Origin: Serripes groenlandicus
Taxonomy: Eukaryota > Mollusca > Bivalvia > Cardiida > Cardiidae
NCBI GenBank assembly: GCA_031761405.1
Contig: JASEVX010000011.1
Span: 35,827,955-35,891,954 of the forward strand
Length of the DNA: 64,000 nt
Direction of reading: 5' to 3'
The translations under genes and the position numbers were made by a program. Positions 55,629 through 64,000 of the stretch are shown one piece after another. The notes beneath the pieces were generated by a model. That model was not told where the DNA came from, did not search any database, and worked only from the letters and a program-made list of their open reading frames with translations. Positions within the stretch are counted from its first letter, which is position 1, and each line of letters opens with the position of its first letter.

Positions 55629-55760
55629 ATAAAGTGAGCACTTATCAGGTGCATTAAAACAAAATAATTATTACATTATTTTACATTTATCATTATAAAT
55701 TCAACAAGATAAGGATCGGGTTAATATTTACGTGCTATACATCTACATATACTGAAAATC

Positions 55761-56024
55761 CGCCTCATTGGCGTAGTGGTACAGCATCCACCTCGGTGAT
55801 GGAGTTCGCGGGTTCGATCTTCGGCAGGGTTAAACCAAACACTCAATAAATAGAAATAACGGCTTCGGCGCGCAGGATGATGGGATTAGCATTACGACTG
55901 GTGCGCTGGTGGCATGATAAATGAACCTGTCGTACCGGTAACTTACCCAGGAAACATTGCGATATAACTGAATAAGTGTTTAACGTGGCGTATAAACACC
56001 ATAGACAACAAAACAAATCTAATG
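55761..56024 (+). mobile_element. tRNA-derived SINE, complete
   Basis: Head CGCCTCATTGGCGTAGTGGTACAGC, B box GGGTTCGATCTTCGG, body GGCATGATAAATGAACCTGT and CGTACCGGTAACTTACCCAG, tail GATATAACTGAATAAGTGTT then AACACCATAGACAACAAAAC. Flanking GAAAATC (55754-55760 and 56025-56031) may be a 7-bp target duplication. Confidence 0.85.
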
Positions 56025-56147
56025 GAAAATCGGCTTAGGCTTATTGTGAAAGGTCCTGTTCCATCAAAGTAAGATGAAGCTTATTGTTCGTAATAGCACA
56101 TCATGATCTGTGCAATGTAGAGTAAACGAGAAAAATGGAAAATATTG

Positions 56148-56330
56148 ATTGGTTTGAGCGTAACGCCCTTTTCATCAGTGTCACATCACGGCGGCTGGTT
56201 CTCGCCCCGAATACTCCACACAATCTTCTATTCCAGGAAGTGGGCTACCTTGCCACCTTGATTGTTTTGCCAATTTGCGAATGACGCTAGCCACAATGCA
56301 ATTAGCCAATTATCGGGGGCGGCTCAACTA
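56148..56330 (-). mobile_element. SINE, 52332 family, reversed, head missing
   Basis: GCGTAACGCCCTTTTCATCAG, TCACATCACGGCGGCTGGTT, TACTCCACACAATCTTC and CAGGAAGTGGGCTACCTTGC match the body and tail of the 52332 SINE. It stops before the tRNA-like head. Confidence 0.75.
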
Positions 56331-56668
56331 TCTTGGTGACAAATGAAATGATAAGTAAGTAGATACTATAACACGCGAATTTTGAACTACTCTAGGCGGG
56401 ATCCCCATTTGTGTTGACGTAAGATATATACCATGTGTCTCTAAATGTGTTCGATCCAGAATCGGGTCATACATAAAAGCCATAATAAGAAAGCATTGAT
56501 GAATTTTGCTTAATATATCCGAGAAGCATCTATTCTACGTTTGGTTTTTACTCATAGAAACTAATCTGACATTAACCATGATGGAACATTTTGACATTGC
56601 ATTGTACCATGTAAATTGATGAAGTATATAGTTTACATATGTAAATATCTATGTTTTGTTCGGTAACC

Positions 56669-56846
56669 GGACAGTATCCCCATGTTAAAAACTGCATATG
56701 CGGACATTAGTCCCTTCAGCCTGGTTTCAGTAGATTCTTTATTAATATCGAAGGTGCTAATGTCTGTTGAAGGGGGTAATGTCCGCTTTCAGAAACCCTG
56801 TGAAGGGGACAATGTCCGTATACGAAGGGGATAATGTCCGCTTTCA
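56669..56846. repeat. Cluster of six GGGGNTAATGTCCG motifs
   Basis: Direct copies near 56749 (GAAGGTGCTAATGTCTG), 56770 (GAAGGGGGTAATGTCCG), 56803 (GAAGGGGACAATGTCCG) and 56825 (GAAGGGGATAATGTCCG). Inverted copies are at 56669 (CGGACAGTATCCCC) and 56701 (CGGACATTAGTCCCTTC). Three are followed by CTTTCA or TATACG. Function unknown. Confidence 0.75.
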
Positions 56847-57429
56847 TCAATATGGTTCATAATTAATAATAATAAACGACTGTATCGTTTTTGTTAAAGA
56901 AAATTTGGAAATTTGTTCTAAATTCAACGAAAAGAGCCTAGACTAGCGAAACGTGGTCTTGTTATATCTTAGGATGTTGACGACTCATCAAACCAGAGCA
57001 TTCGATGTACACCTTCTTGTCATGTAGCTGTAGATGTCTTAAAACTAGAAGCGTTATGCTTTTCGTATCTTTATCAGATGACTGAACATCTTTCTTATCA
57101 ATATCGCTTTGATAACTCCTTTAATCCCCGCGCTATAGGACTCGAAAGAAACGTCTCAGTTAGTCTATTAATTTAAGTTTAAATAACATAGGCTTTGGAA
57201 GTAGAACAAAGTAAGGCGATGCCGGACTGATTACATAAATATTGCCTTCGCATGTTTTCAAGTTTTAATATTATTAATCAACTTCTATTTCTGTCCAATA
57301 GACCACAAACCATCAGTATCGTCCAAAAATAGTGTATGGCAGACAGTGGCCTGGTTGATTATGCAGAAATCAGACGTCATAGGAAATAAATGTAGTTAGT
57401 ACGAATAAATGGGATTTGCTCCATTGTCG
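56847..57429. other. No recognised feature
   Basis: Nothing recognised; no frame of note. Confidence 0.4.
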
Positions 57430-57690
57430 ACACTATTACAGTTATATCATGATTTTCGGCGATAGATCACGTATCCATCATCACTGTGTGACAAAGCGAT
57501 ACTAGACTAGGACATGTGCCTTGTCCAATGGTAATCCGTCATGACTGACAAGAGCTGTGGCCGAATATGGCGCCCAATCCCACGATGAAGCATCATGAAG
57601 ACATCGCCATTACTACCGTTTTTGTAAGTATGTTATGCGACCTGGCCGGGGATTGAACCCGCAACCGCAAGCAACCGAGGCGGTCCCTTG
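57430..57690 (-). mobile_element. tRNA-derived SINE, reversed, diverged
   Basis: ACAGTTATATCATGATTTTCGGCG (tail), TGTGCCTTGTCCAATGGTAA, CCATTACTACCGTTTTTGTAAGT, B-box complement GGGATTGAACCCGCAACC and head complement ACCGAGGCGGTCCC. Confidence 0.75.
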
Positions 57691-57961
57691 CTTAATGTGA
57701 TTTATTGTTGGTATGAATGTATTAAATAACAACACGTGTAACTTCCTTTATATTTATTGAGATATGCGGTCTGTGTATACTGTAAGTTGTTTGGCGTAGA
57801 AAAGGAAAAAAACTTTCGGTATAGACAAACTCAAAGACTTGCTTTCTTCAGAAATAGGTTAAAACAATAATAGTTTACAATCAAAATCTAGCTATTTGGC
57901 TTCGCCGTCTGTAGTAAAAAGGCCTTTTCTTTTATAAGTCAATTTGCACGAACACCGACCC

Positions 57962-58110
57962 GCAATTAATGGTAGTTTAAACCCGTTTTCAACGGTATTC
58001 AAGTTAAATAACGGCGACGAGTTAATTCAACATGTGTTTTCTGGCTTTCACGCGTTTGTACTCCACACAACCTTCTCCCAAGGCAATTGGCTACCTTCGA
58101 ACGTTTCGAA
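57962..58110 (-). mobile_element. SINE, 52332 family, reversed, head missing
   Basis: AACCCGTTTTCAACGGTATTC, ATAACGGCGACGAGTTAATT, TACTCCACACAACCTTCTCC and GGCAATTGGCTACCTTCGAA. Like the 56148 copy, it is truncated before the tRNA-like head. Confidence 0.75.
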
Positions 58111-59005
58111 CAAAATTTCAATCAAGATTAATTGAGCCAATGCACGAGAAACGGTATACGTTGTCTTCTGTGTAAACGGTATAGATCCAGATCAGCCTGT
58201 CCATCGTATACTACTTACACAATTGTGTTATAATATTCTGTCAACGTGTGCGTATTCTGATTAGACGGATCAGGTGAAGAAGATGGTGCAAATCTACACT
58301 GTTCAGAAATGCCAACTTGTACTGTTCCTCATGCACTGGCCCAAGGAGCCTACTTGTATAGTGGTTTATGGCTATACTATAAGCTCTATCACGAGGCGTC
58401 CATGACACCTATAGAACGGTGTTGCGAACAAACAACAGACTTCATGGAGGCACAGGCTTATCTGGTTCTTTTCTGGTCAAAAGACCCCGTTTGTCGGCTT
58501 CGTATAATCTCTCAAATAATTCATTCGGCATCGAAATTAAATGGGTGTTAATAACAATGCTTTTTTTGGCATATTTGCATGTACATTAAATCAATTAACT
58601 AAACATGAGATACAAAATATTGTTTTCAAAGGAAACTATTTATTGACATCAAACATCCATTTAACGTTGAAATCCAGAAAAAGGAAAATTATCATAGAGG
58701 TATCTGTAAATGCGTCGAGTCCCATAAAGTCTTAAAGATTGTTCAAAATGTTCATGACAGTTATACTAAATGGACAACCAATGTTTTTTGGACATCGAAG
58801 TTTAAAAATGATGTTTTATTATTGACGTTTAGGGCTTAGAAATTACAAAGTTACGCAAATCATTATATGGCAAGTAATGATATATATAAATCGGTCAAAT
58901 ATCAATGGTAATCAAGCAATAGCCAACATGCTCTCTTTAATTATTCAATTACTTCTTCTATATGTATAAAAGTTTGAGGGTCAAAATACGAATTTAGGTA
59001 ATTCT
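58111..59005. other. Repeat scrap, otherwise unassigned
   Basis: GTATAGATCCAGATCAGCCTG at about 58180 is a repeat piece. The 80-aa frame 58309-58551 has no recognisable domain. The rest is AT-rich. Confidence 0.4.
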
Positions 59006-59186
59006 AAACCCTATGCTATATACTCAAAATGATTGTCTTACTGTGAGCATTCTTTTGAGTAACATAACACAGGGTTTGGAGATGGTTCAAATAAGGATGT
59101 ATACATTCCAACCATCTTACCGTGTGTTTCTCAAAATAATTGTATCACTACGACAAAACATTTGAATAACACAATACAGGGTTTGG
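59006..59186. mobile_element. Two tandem decayed foldbacks, 20305 family
   Basis: 59006-59079 (AAACCCTATGCTATATACTCAAAA...TCTTTTGAGTAACATAACACAGGG) and 59110-59186 (CCGTGTGTTTCTCAAAATAA...AATAACACAATACAGGGTTTGG) lie 30 bp apart in the same orientation. The second is more decayed. Confidence 0.65.
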
Positions 59187-59201
59187 ATGTCATTAAAGAA
59201 A

Positions 59202-59414
59202 TTAACCCTTTTCTGACGCCTCTGCAGCAGACGGCTTTTTGAAAACATGGTGACAAAAGAATGTTGCTCAAATCGAGCAATTTCTCCCTTTGTCACCATG
59301 TTTTCAATTATATTCATTTATTGTAGTTTTATTTGAAGGGAGTTTCCAATTTCTTTCGGGTATGATTTCAAAAAGTTGTCTGCAGCAGAATTGTTATATG
59401 TGGAAAAGGGATAA
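59202..59414 (-). mobile_element. TTAA MITE, subfamily A-like, reversed
   Basis: TTAACCCTTTTCTGACGCCTCTGCAGCAGACG at left (outer about 15 bp deleted), ATATGTGGAAAAGGGATAA at right. The hairpin is GCTCAAATCGAGC with CATGGTGACAAAAG/CTTTGTCACCATG arms, better paired than in most copies. Confidence 0.88.
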
Positions 59415-59472
59415 GACACATGTCATACGCCCTTTTATAGAGAGCTCCTTACAGTTCTAGTAAAACACTTTA

Positions 59473-59679
59473 CTATCGTCGCTTATAACATGACACCAGA
59501 TTTAAGAAGCACTGCGTATGGATCCCGCGTTTCTTGGCTTGTATCCGGTCTCGTTGAGCCGCTAAACCCTGTAACCGGTAAACAATCATCGCTTCGACTC
59601 TCTCCAACTCTGACAGTTGATCCTCTATTTCAACTCTGTAAGCACTCTTTAAAGCAGCGTTTTGACCCATGACATCATT
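59473..59679 (-). CDS. Candidate coding exon, coiled-coil-like protein
   Basis: On the minus strand a pyrimidine-AG acceptor (ATATCATTTCAG) lies immediately before 59679. From there the frame is open for 68 codons to a TAG at 59473. The peptide has a long charged amphipathic helix (YRVEIEDQLSELERVEAMIV, then YRLQGLAAQRDRIQAKKR) with heptad-like Leu/Val/Ile spacing, and ends in CYKRR. GC content and codon-like texture exceed the neighbours, and it matches no repeat in this window. Probably a last exon, or an internal one with an unseen donor. Upstream exons would lie above 59.7 kb; none found. Family unknown. Confidence 0.45.
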   Translation of the reverse strand, partial: NDVMGQNAALKSAYRVEIEDQLSELERVEAMIVYRLQGLAAQRDRIQAKKRGIHTQCFLNLVSCYKRR

Positions 59680-59738
59680 CTGAAATGATATAAAAGTTTT
59701 ATATGAATATCATATGTAATAATATACTAGCTACTCTT

Positions 59739-59952
59739 TTATCTCTTTCAGCGCCGAACTGTTTAAAGTAGACTCTTCCATGTTCAAAGTCGAGCGTCTC
59801 CATTTCTCATGTAATATATTTTTTGGATTATTTTGATGAATAAAAGGCAAACAATGCTGATTTCAAGTGAGACAGCTCGTTACGAGCTGACTCACTTGAA
59901 TCCGCATCGTTTGCAAAAACCTCAATATTGCCTATGGCGCTGAAAGAGTTAA
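59739..59952 (-). mobile_element. TTAA element with CTTTCAGCGCC ends, reversed, 214 bp
   Basis: TTATCTCTTTCAGCGCCGAA at left, ATGGCGCTGAAAGAGTTAA at right. Hairpin core GTGAGACAGCTCGTTACGAGCTGACTCAC. Exactly the length of the 39934 copy. Confidence 0.93.
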
Positions 59953-60410
59953 AAGAACTAGCACTTATCATGCATGCAGTTCATCCGATTTTCCGATTAT
60001 GATACTTTAAGCGTCGTCTATACACACTCCACAAAGAAGCATTGAGGTATGGAATATCATTCTGCATTGTCAGAAACTTGGATATATTTTTATTTTTTTC
60101 AATAAAACAATACTTGATACAGAACTTTATTTGTATTTTCTCTTTTTTGTTTTTGTTTGTTTTTGTTTTTTTTTCAAAAAGAAACAATAATTGATACAGG
60201 AGGTTTGATACTTAATCTTTTTGTATTCCATATGTATCATAAATGTATTTACATGTCAAATAAAGATATGTATATCTATCTATATAAATCCTATGAGCGG
60301 TGCTTCAGGAAACGAACCTAGCGTAACGAGTACACCCAAGGAAACAAAGACCTGCATGTACATTCATTGATTCAAATGGAAACTTCCTAGCACGAGTTTC
60401 TTAAAACCTT
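59953..60410. other. No gene; T-rich and AT-rich
   Basis: A long T-rich tract (about 60135-60180) drives the 68-aa minus frame here. Nothing else recognised. Confidence 0.4.
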
Positions 60411-60660
60411 CTGCGATTTATCGGCGGACGGTGCAGTTCCATATCAGACTGCACGGGTCCGTTAGCTGTTTTTGTATCAACATACGCATTACGGTTGGGG
60501 TTTGCAGAGCGCCAGGTGCATTCTTGCAATATACGAGCAACAAGGAAAAGAAGCCTTGTGGCTCGGAACATCATTCTGTGAAGATGACAAATGAACATGG
60601 GTATAACATGCAGGTCAATCGCTTTCTCTCGAAATTAAAGAAGGGACGCTCGCAAAGCGT
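60411..60660. repeat. Probable 'DQTAR'-type interspersed repeat
   Basis: TATCGGCGGACGGTGCAGTT and CATATCAGACTGCACGG translate to a QTAR-like phrase, as at 21191, which I associate with a widespread invertebrate repeat. The overlapping 79- and 65-aa frames on opposite strands are therefore not called. Confidence 0.4.
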
Positions 60661-60764
60661 CGACGTATAAAGAGTTCCATAATATGTAAGGTAGGCATGT
60701 TGTGTTTTAACCCTTGTACTTAAACAATATTTATGCAGCAGACGCTTATTATAGCTATAATGGA

Positions 60765-60940
60765 CCTGGGTACTGGTCCATTTATCCTGACACCAGCCAG
60801 TCAGTCAGTCGTCATGCTAACCTGCGCAACCCTGAGCGCCATTGAGGGCAGCCATTACTATCAGTTTTAAAGTCTTTGGAATGACCCGACCGGGGATCGA
60901 ACCTGCCAACTCCTGCACTGATCCTTTCCCAGCTAGTACA
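60765..60940 (-). mobile_element. SINE, reversed, left of the 28-bp array
   Basis: GGTACTGGTCCATTTATCCTGACACCAGCC, AACCCTGAGCGCCATTGAGG, B-box complement GGGGATCGAACCTGCC. The head is cut where the 28-bp array starts. Confidence 0.8.
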
Positions 60941-61556
60941 GGGCATTTACTTGACACCAGCTAGAACAGGGCGTTTACTTGACACCAGCTAGTACACGGC
61001 GTTTACTTGACACCAGCTAGTACACGGCGTTTACTTGACACCAGCTAGTACACGGCGTTTACTTGACACCAGCTAGTACACGGCGTTTACTTGACACCAG
61101 CTTGTACACGGCGTTTACTTGACACCAGCTAGTACACGGCGTTTACTTGACACCAGCTTGTACACGGCGTTTACTTGACACCAGCGTGTACACGGCGTTT
61201 ACTTGACACCAGCTAGTACACGGCGTTTACTTGACACCAGCTAGTACAGGGCGTTTACTCGACACCAGCTAGTACAGGGCGTTTACTCGACACCACAGCT
61301 AGTACACGGCGTTTACTTGACACCAGCTAGTACACGGCGTTTACTTGACACCAGCTTGTACACGGCGTTTACTTGACACCAGCTAGTACACGGCGTTTAC
61401 TTGACACCAGCTTGTACACGGCATTTACTTGACACCAGCGTGTACACGGCGTTTACATGACACCAGCTAGTACACGGCGTTTACTTGACACCAGCTAGTA
61501 CACGGCGTTTACTTGACACCAGCTAGTTAGTACACGGCGTTTACTTGACACCAGCT
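60937..61556. repeat. 28-bp tandem array, about 22 units
   Basis: TTGACACCAGCTAGTACACG recurs every 28 bp (for example 60979, 61007). Variants include CTTGTACACG, CGTGTACACG and AGTACAGGGC. A few units gain bases (CACCACAGCTAG, CTAGTTAGTAC). The unit matches the GACACCAGCTAGTC segment of the SINE body on either side. Confidence 0.96.
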
Positions 61557-61680
61557 AGTCGGTCGTAATGCTAACACCGCAGACCTAAGCGACAAGAAGG
61601 AAAGCCATGACTACCTTTGTTAATATCCTGATAGTGCCGTGGAACGAACCCGCCTCCGCGATGCACGCTCTACCACTACA
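61550..61680 (-). mobile_element. SINE, reversed, right of the 28-bp array
   Basis: It emerges from the last array unit: CCAGCTAGTCGGTCGTAATG, AGCCATGACTACCTTTG, B-box complement GGAACGAACCCGCCTCC and head complement GATGCACGCTCTACCAC. Confidence 0.8.
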
Positions 61681-61989
61681 CATATGGACTATTATTTTAA
61701 GTGCCACAACACATGGTTTGATTTGGACATAAAAGAGATAATGTGAGCGACCGACCAGATTATTTCTAATCATTTTACACGTCTTATCAATTCCTTTTAA
61801 TCAGTATTTGTCACTCTCGTTTATTGACGTATTCGTTATCAAGAAGCACTCAGTTTCCTCAGTTTTTCATATTTCCCGTTGCATTGACCCTTCGGCAAAC
61901 TTCAGCTGCGTATGATCATTTCAGTATAACAACATTAATCGCCATGTAAACATGTTCAACTCTTCTATTTTATGTTTGCACTGAAATAA
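61681..61989. other. No recognised feature
   Basis: No repeat or gene recognised. Confidence 0.4.
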
Positions 61990-62578
61990 CAAGAGTGCCA
62001 GTGCCGCCACAATATACGCCGCCACAAAATATAAAGATCAAGATTTGTCTTTTTAATTATTGCTTTTAACATGTCTGTATACATAAGCTCAAAATGAAGT
62101 CTGTGAGACCAGTTAGCTTAGCTGGAAGAGACAGGGACCTGAGATCATGGTTGCCTGGGTAGTAGGTTCGATCCCTGCAGGGGCAGCCGGGTGTTTCCTT
62201 GAGCAAAACAGTTTATCCACACTTGTTCAGAGTTGAAAGTCTTACTCTGCTTACCAGTCTAGCTGACTTTGGTATTAACGAACAAGTTTTGAAAAGATTC
62301 GGTCAGAAACATAGGAGGAGTTGCGTTCACAAGGCTGCAATATCAATCAGCTACAGAGACTAAGTTACAAGGGACATAAATCTTGCAAATATCAATGAAC
62401 CGGAAAAAAGCCGCTTCATGCACATCTACACATTATAGTTATGACATTGACCAAGTTTTGAAAAGATACAGAAACGTAGGAGGAGTTGCGTTCACAAGAA
62501 ATGGACGTACGTACGGACGGACAGACGGAGAAGATGACGCCAATATACGACCGCCTCCGGCGGCGTATAAAAATAAGA
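61990..62578. repeat. Interspersed repeat containing a tRNA-like block
   Basis: It opens ACAAGAGTGCCAGTGCCGCC and closes ACCGCCTCCGGCGGCGTATA. ATACGCCGCC and GGCGGCGTAT are inverted near the ends. 62107-62190 has GTTAGCTTAGCTGGAAGAG and GGTTCGATCCCTGCAGG, a SINE head. The phrase AGTTTTGAAAAGAT...ATAGGAGGAGTTGCGTTCAC occurs twice (62285, 62452), suggesting a nested or duplicated segment. A tandem GACGGACAGACGGA tract is at about 62515. Confidence 0.65.
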
Positions 62579-63634
62579 ACTGAAATAGTTGGCATAAATA
62601 TTTGAGTCGGGTGTGATGACTAGTGTTCTTGCAGCATTGCATTAGGTTAAAACTCAGGTGAGCCTCTACTGTCAACCGGTAATCGTGTTTAGAAAAGCAA
62701 CTGGCACAAGTCATTATGTATGGTGGTATATTATGCCATATGATAACCTGTTAACGTTTTGTTTACTATAAACAAGTTATTTAGTCAAGGTTTGCGAATT
62801 CCACTTAATAAGTAACATAATAATTGGTTAACTAGAGCAATTTCACCTTTTATTGCAATGTTTTCAAAAGTCATCTGCAAAAGCAGGCGTCCAATGTCGG
62901 GCTTTCATGGCATTTTACATGTCGCCTTCTACCAGTCTAACACTCTCTAAACTGACACACTGTACATTCATTCTTTCCCAGATTCTGACGGCCTGCTTCT
63001 GTATGCAATTTACCAGCAGTCGCAGTTTGAAAACATTATAGGAAATGGAGAATGTTCTCCTTTTCCAACACTGTGTTCATCTCTTCTCTTTGTAAAACTC
63101 ATGATTTCAATATTTCAAGATGTTTAAGATTTTCCTTTTTATATAAGAAGATGCAATAAAGACATACCGTCGTGTATACAACGGTTTAAAAGGCAATTAA
63201 CATGGAATGATGGGATTGTTTTATGTGATTTAGATTAAAATTACTTGTATCTCTAGGCACAATTTAACTCCAGGGTAAAGACAAACAACGATGAATTACT
63301 TTTTCAGGAAATATTGGCTGATTAGGAAAACTAAAAGTGCATTCGTATATCAGACGTGTCATAACAAATGTTTAGGTCCATATATATATAAACTTGTATT
63401 CACTTCATACGCAAAAAAAAGTACCCATACTTTTGATCTATCTACGAAACAAGAGAAGCTTTTCATATCGTATATAAATAATCTCGTTTTTTTTCCAGAA
63501 AAAATAGTTTAGTAAGTAATATTACATGGATGTAATTGTAAACTAAGCAAGATTGGTTATAACTCCTGAGATTACACCTGAGCCATACTCAAGCTACACC
63601 AACCGTCCTGTAAGTATGTGTTTGTATGGTGTTT
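62579..63634. other. MITE remnants, otherwise unassigned
   Basis: 62836-62895 (GAGCAATTTCACCTTTTATTG, AAAAGTCATCTGCAAAAGCA) is a right part of the 19458-type element. About 63025-63080 keeps another hairpin (AAACATTATAGGAAATGGAG and complement). The 73-aa frame at 63291-63512 is AT-driven. Confidence 0.45.
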
Positions 63635-63960
63635 TACGCCGCTTCCAACGTGTTTAATTATATCACGGTGTGTCCTTGGTAAATATGCAGAACTACTGGT
63701 TCAGTTATCCTGACACCAGCTAGTCAGTCATAATACTTACCCCCACAATACTGGTTCATTTATCCTGATACCTGCTAGTCATTCATAATTATAACCCCAC
63801 AATACTGGTTCGTTTATCCTGATACCTGCTAGTCATTCATAATTATAACCCCACAATACTGGTTCGTTTATCCTGACACCAGCGAGTTAAACCCCACAAT
63901 ACTGGGATTCACAGAGGGAAAGCCATTAATACCATTTGTAAAATACAGTTAAACCTATTT
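63635..63960 (-). mobile_element. SINE, reversed, with internal 54-bp triplication
   Basis: Tail TTTTACGCCGCTTCCAACGTG and TATATCACGGTGTG, body CAGTTATCCTGACACCAGCT. Then ACTGGTTCRTTTATCCTGAT with CCCCACAAT recurs at 54-bp spacing (63751, 63805, 63859). It leaves as AAAGCCATTAATACCATTTG. The head lies beyond the match or is lost. Confidence 0.82.
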
Positions 63961-64000
63961 TAAAGACCAACTTTGTTTAGCAATTCCCTGTATATAGCAT

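Noticed and set aside
58309..58551. 80-aa frame starting MPTCTVPHALAQG
   Set aside because: No domain, no splice signals of note, and flanked by repeat pieces. Not enough to call.
60401..60670. Overlapping 65-aa and 79-aa frames with a good acceptor on the minus strand
   Set aside because: The peptide phrase resembles read-through of a common invertebrate repeat, and a similar one occurs at 21191.

Overview
This is eukaryotic nuclear DNA, AT-rich and almost entirely repetitive, with no long intact host reading frame. I place it in a bivalve mollusc, with moderate confidence. The reasons are the mix of tRNA-derived SINEs, a repeat that starts TAGCTCACC and ends GTGAGCGATCCAGGGCCATC, and a repeat containing GATCAGCCTGCGCTGTCCGC, which I remember as common in bivalve assemblies; I could not search a database. 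Nothing here looks bacterial, organellar or viral.

Layout. 1-6.2 kb: a 68-bp tandem array, a Mutator-type MITE with a 9-bp target duplication, a 38-bp array, a large foldback, and a 1.5-kb interspersed repeat split by a SINE. 6.2-25.8 kb: the densest part of a TTAA-flanked, piggyBac-like MITE family (about 27 near-complete copies and about 20 fragments in the window). The full-length form is 230 bp, with terminal repeats, a subterminal inverted CTGCAGCAGACG block and a central hairpin. 25.96-29.02 kb: a 35-bp TTCGAA-rich minisatellite. 30.2-31.0 kb: a 61-bp array. 31-45 kb: SINEs, scattered MITEs, a 1.6-kb diverged tandem repeat and a short helix-turn-helix-like exon. 45.1-51.1 kb: a decayed LINE on the minus strand (L1-type ORF1p, then endonuclease, reverse transcriptase and a Cys-rich tail) that appears to have landed inside a MITE. 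51.5-64 kb: more SINEs, a duplication split by a SINE, and a 28-bp array grown from inside a SINE.

Host coding content is slight: four short exon candidates at 6189-6242 (+), 15772-15810 (+), 31981-32052 (+) and 59473-59679 (-). None could be assigned to a known gene. The window therefore reads as intronic or intergenic DNA built by successive insertions. Several nested cases give an order of events: MITE before LINE, duplication before SINE, older MITE before younger MITE.

Naming used below. 'TTAA MITE' means the family with TTAACCCTTTCCC ends. Subfamily A has the left end CCCTCATACGACAATT. Subfamily B has CCCACATACAGCAAAT. 'Plus' means that end lies on the left. Coordinates include both TTAA copies.
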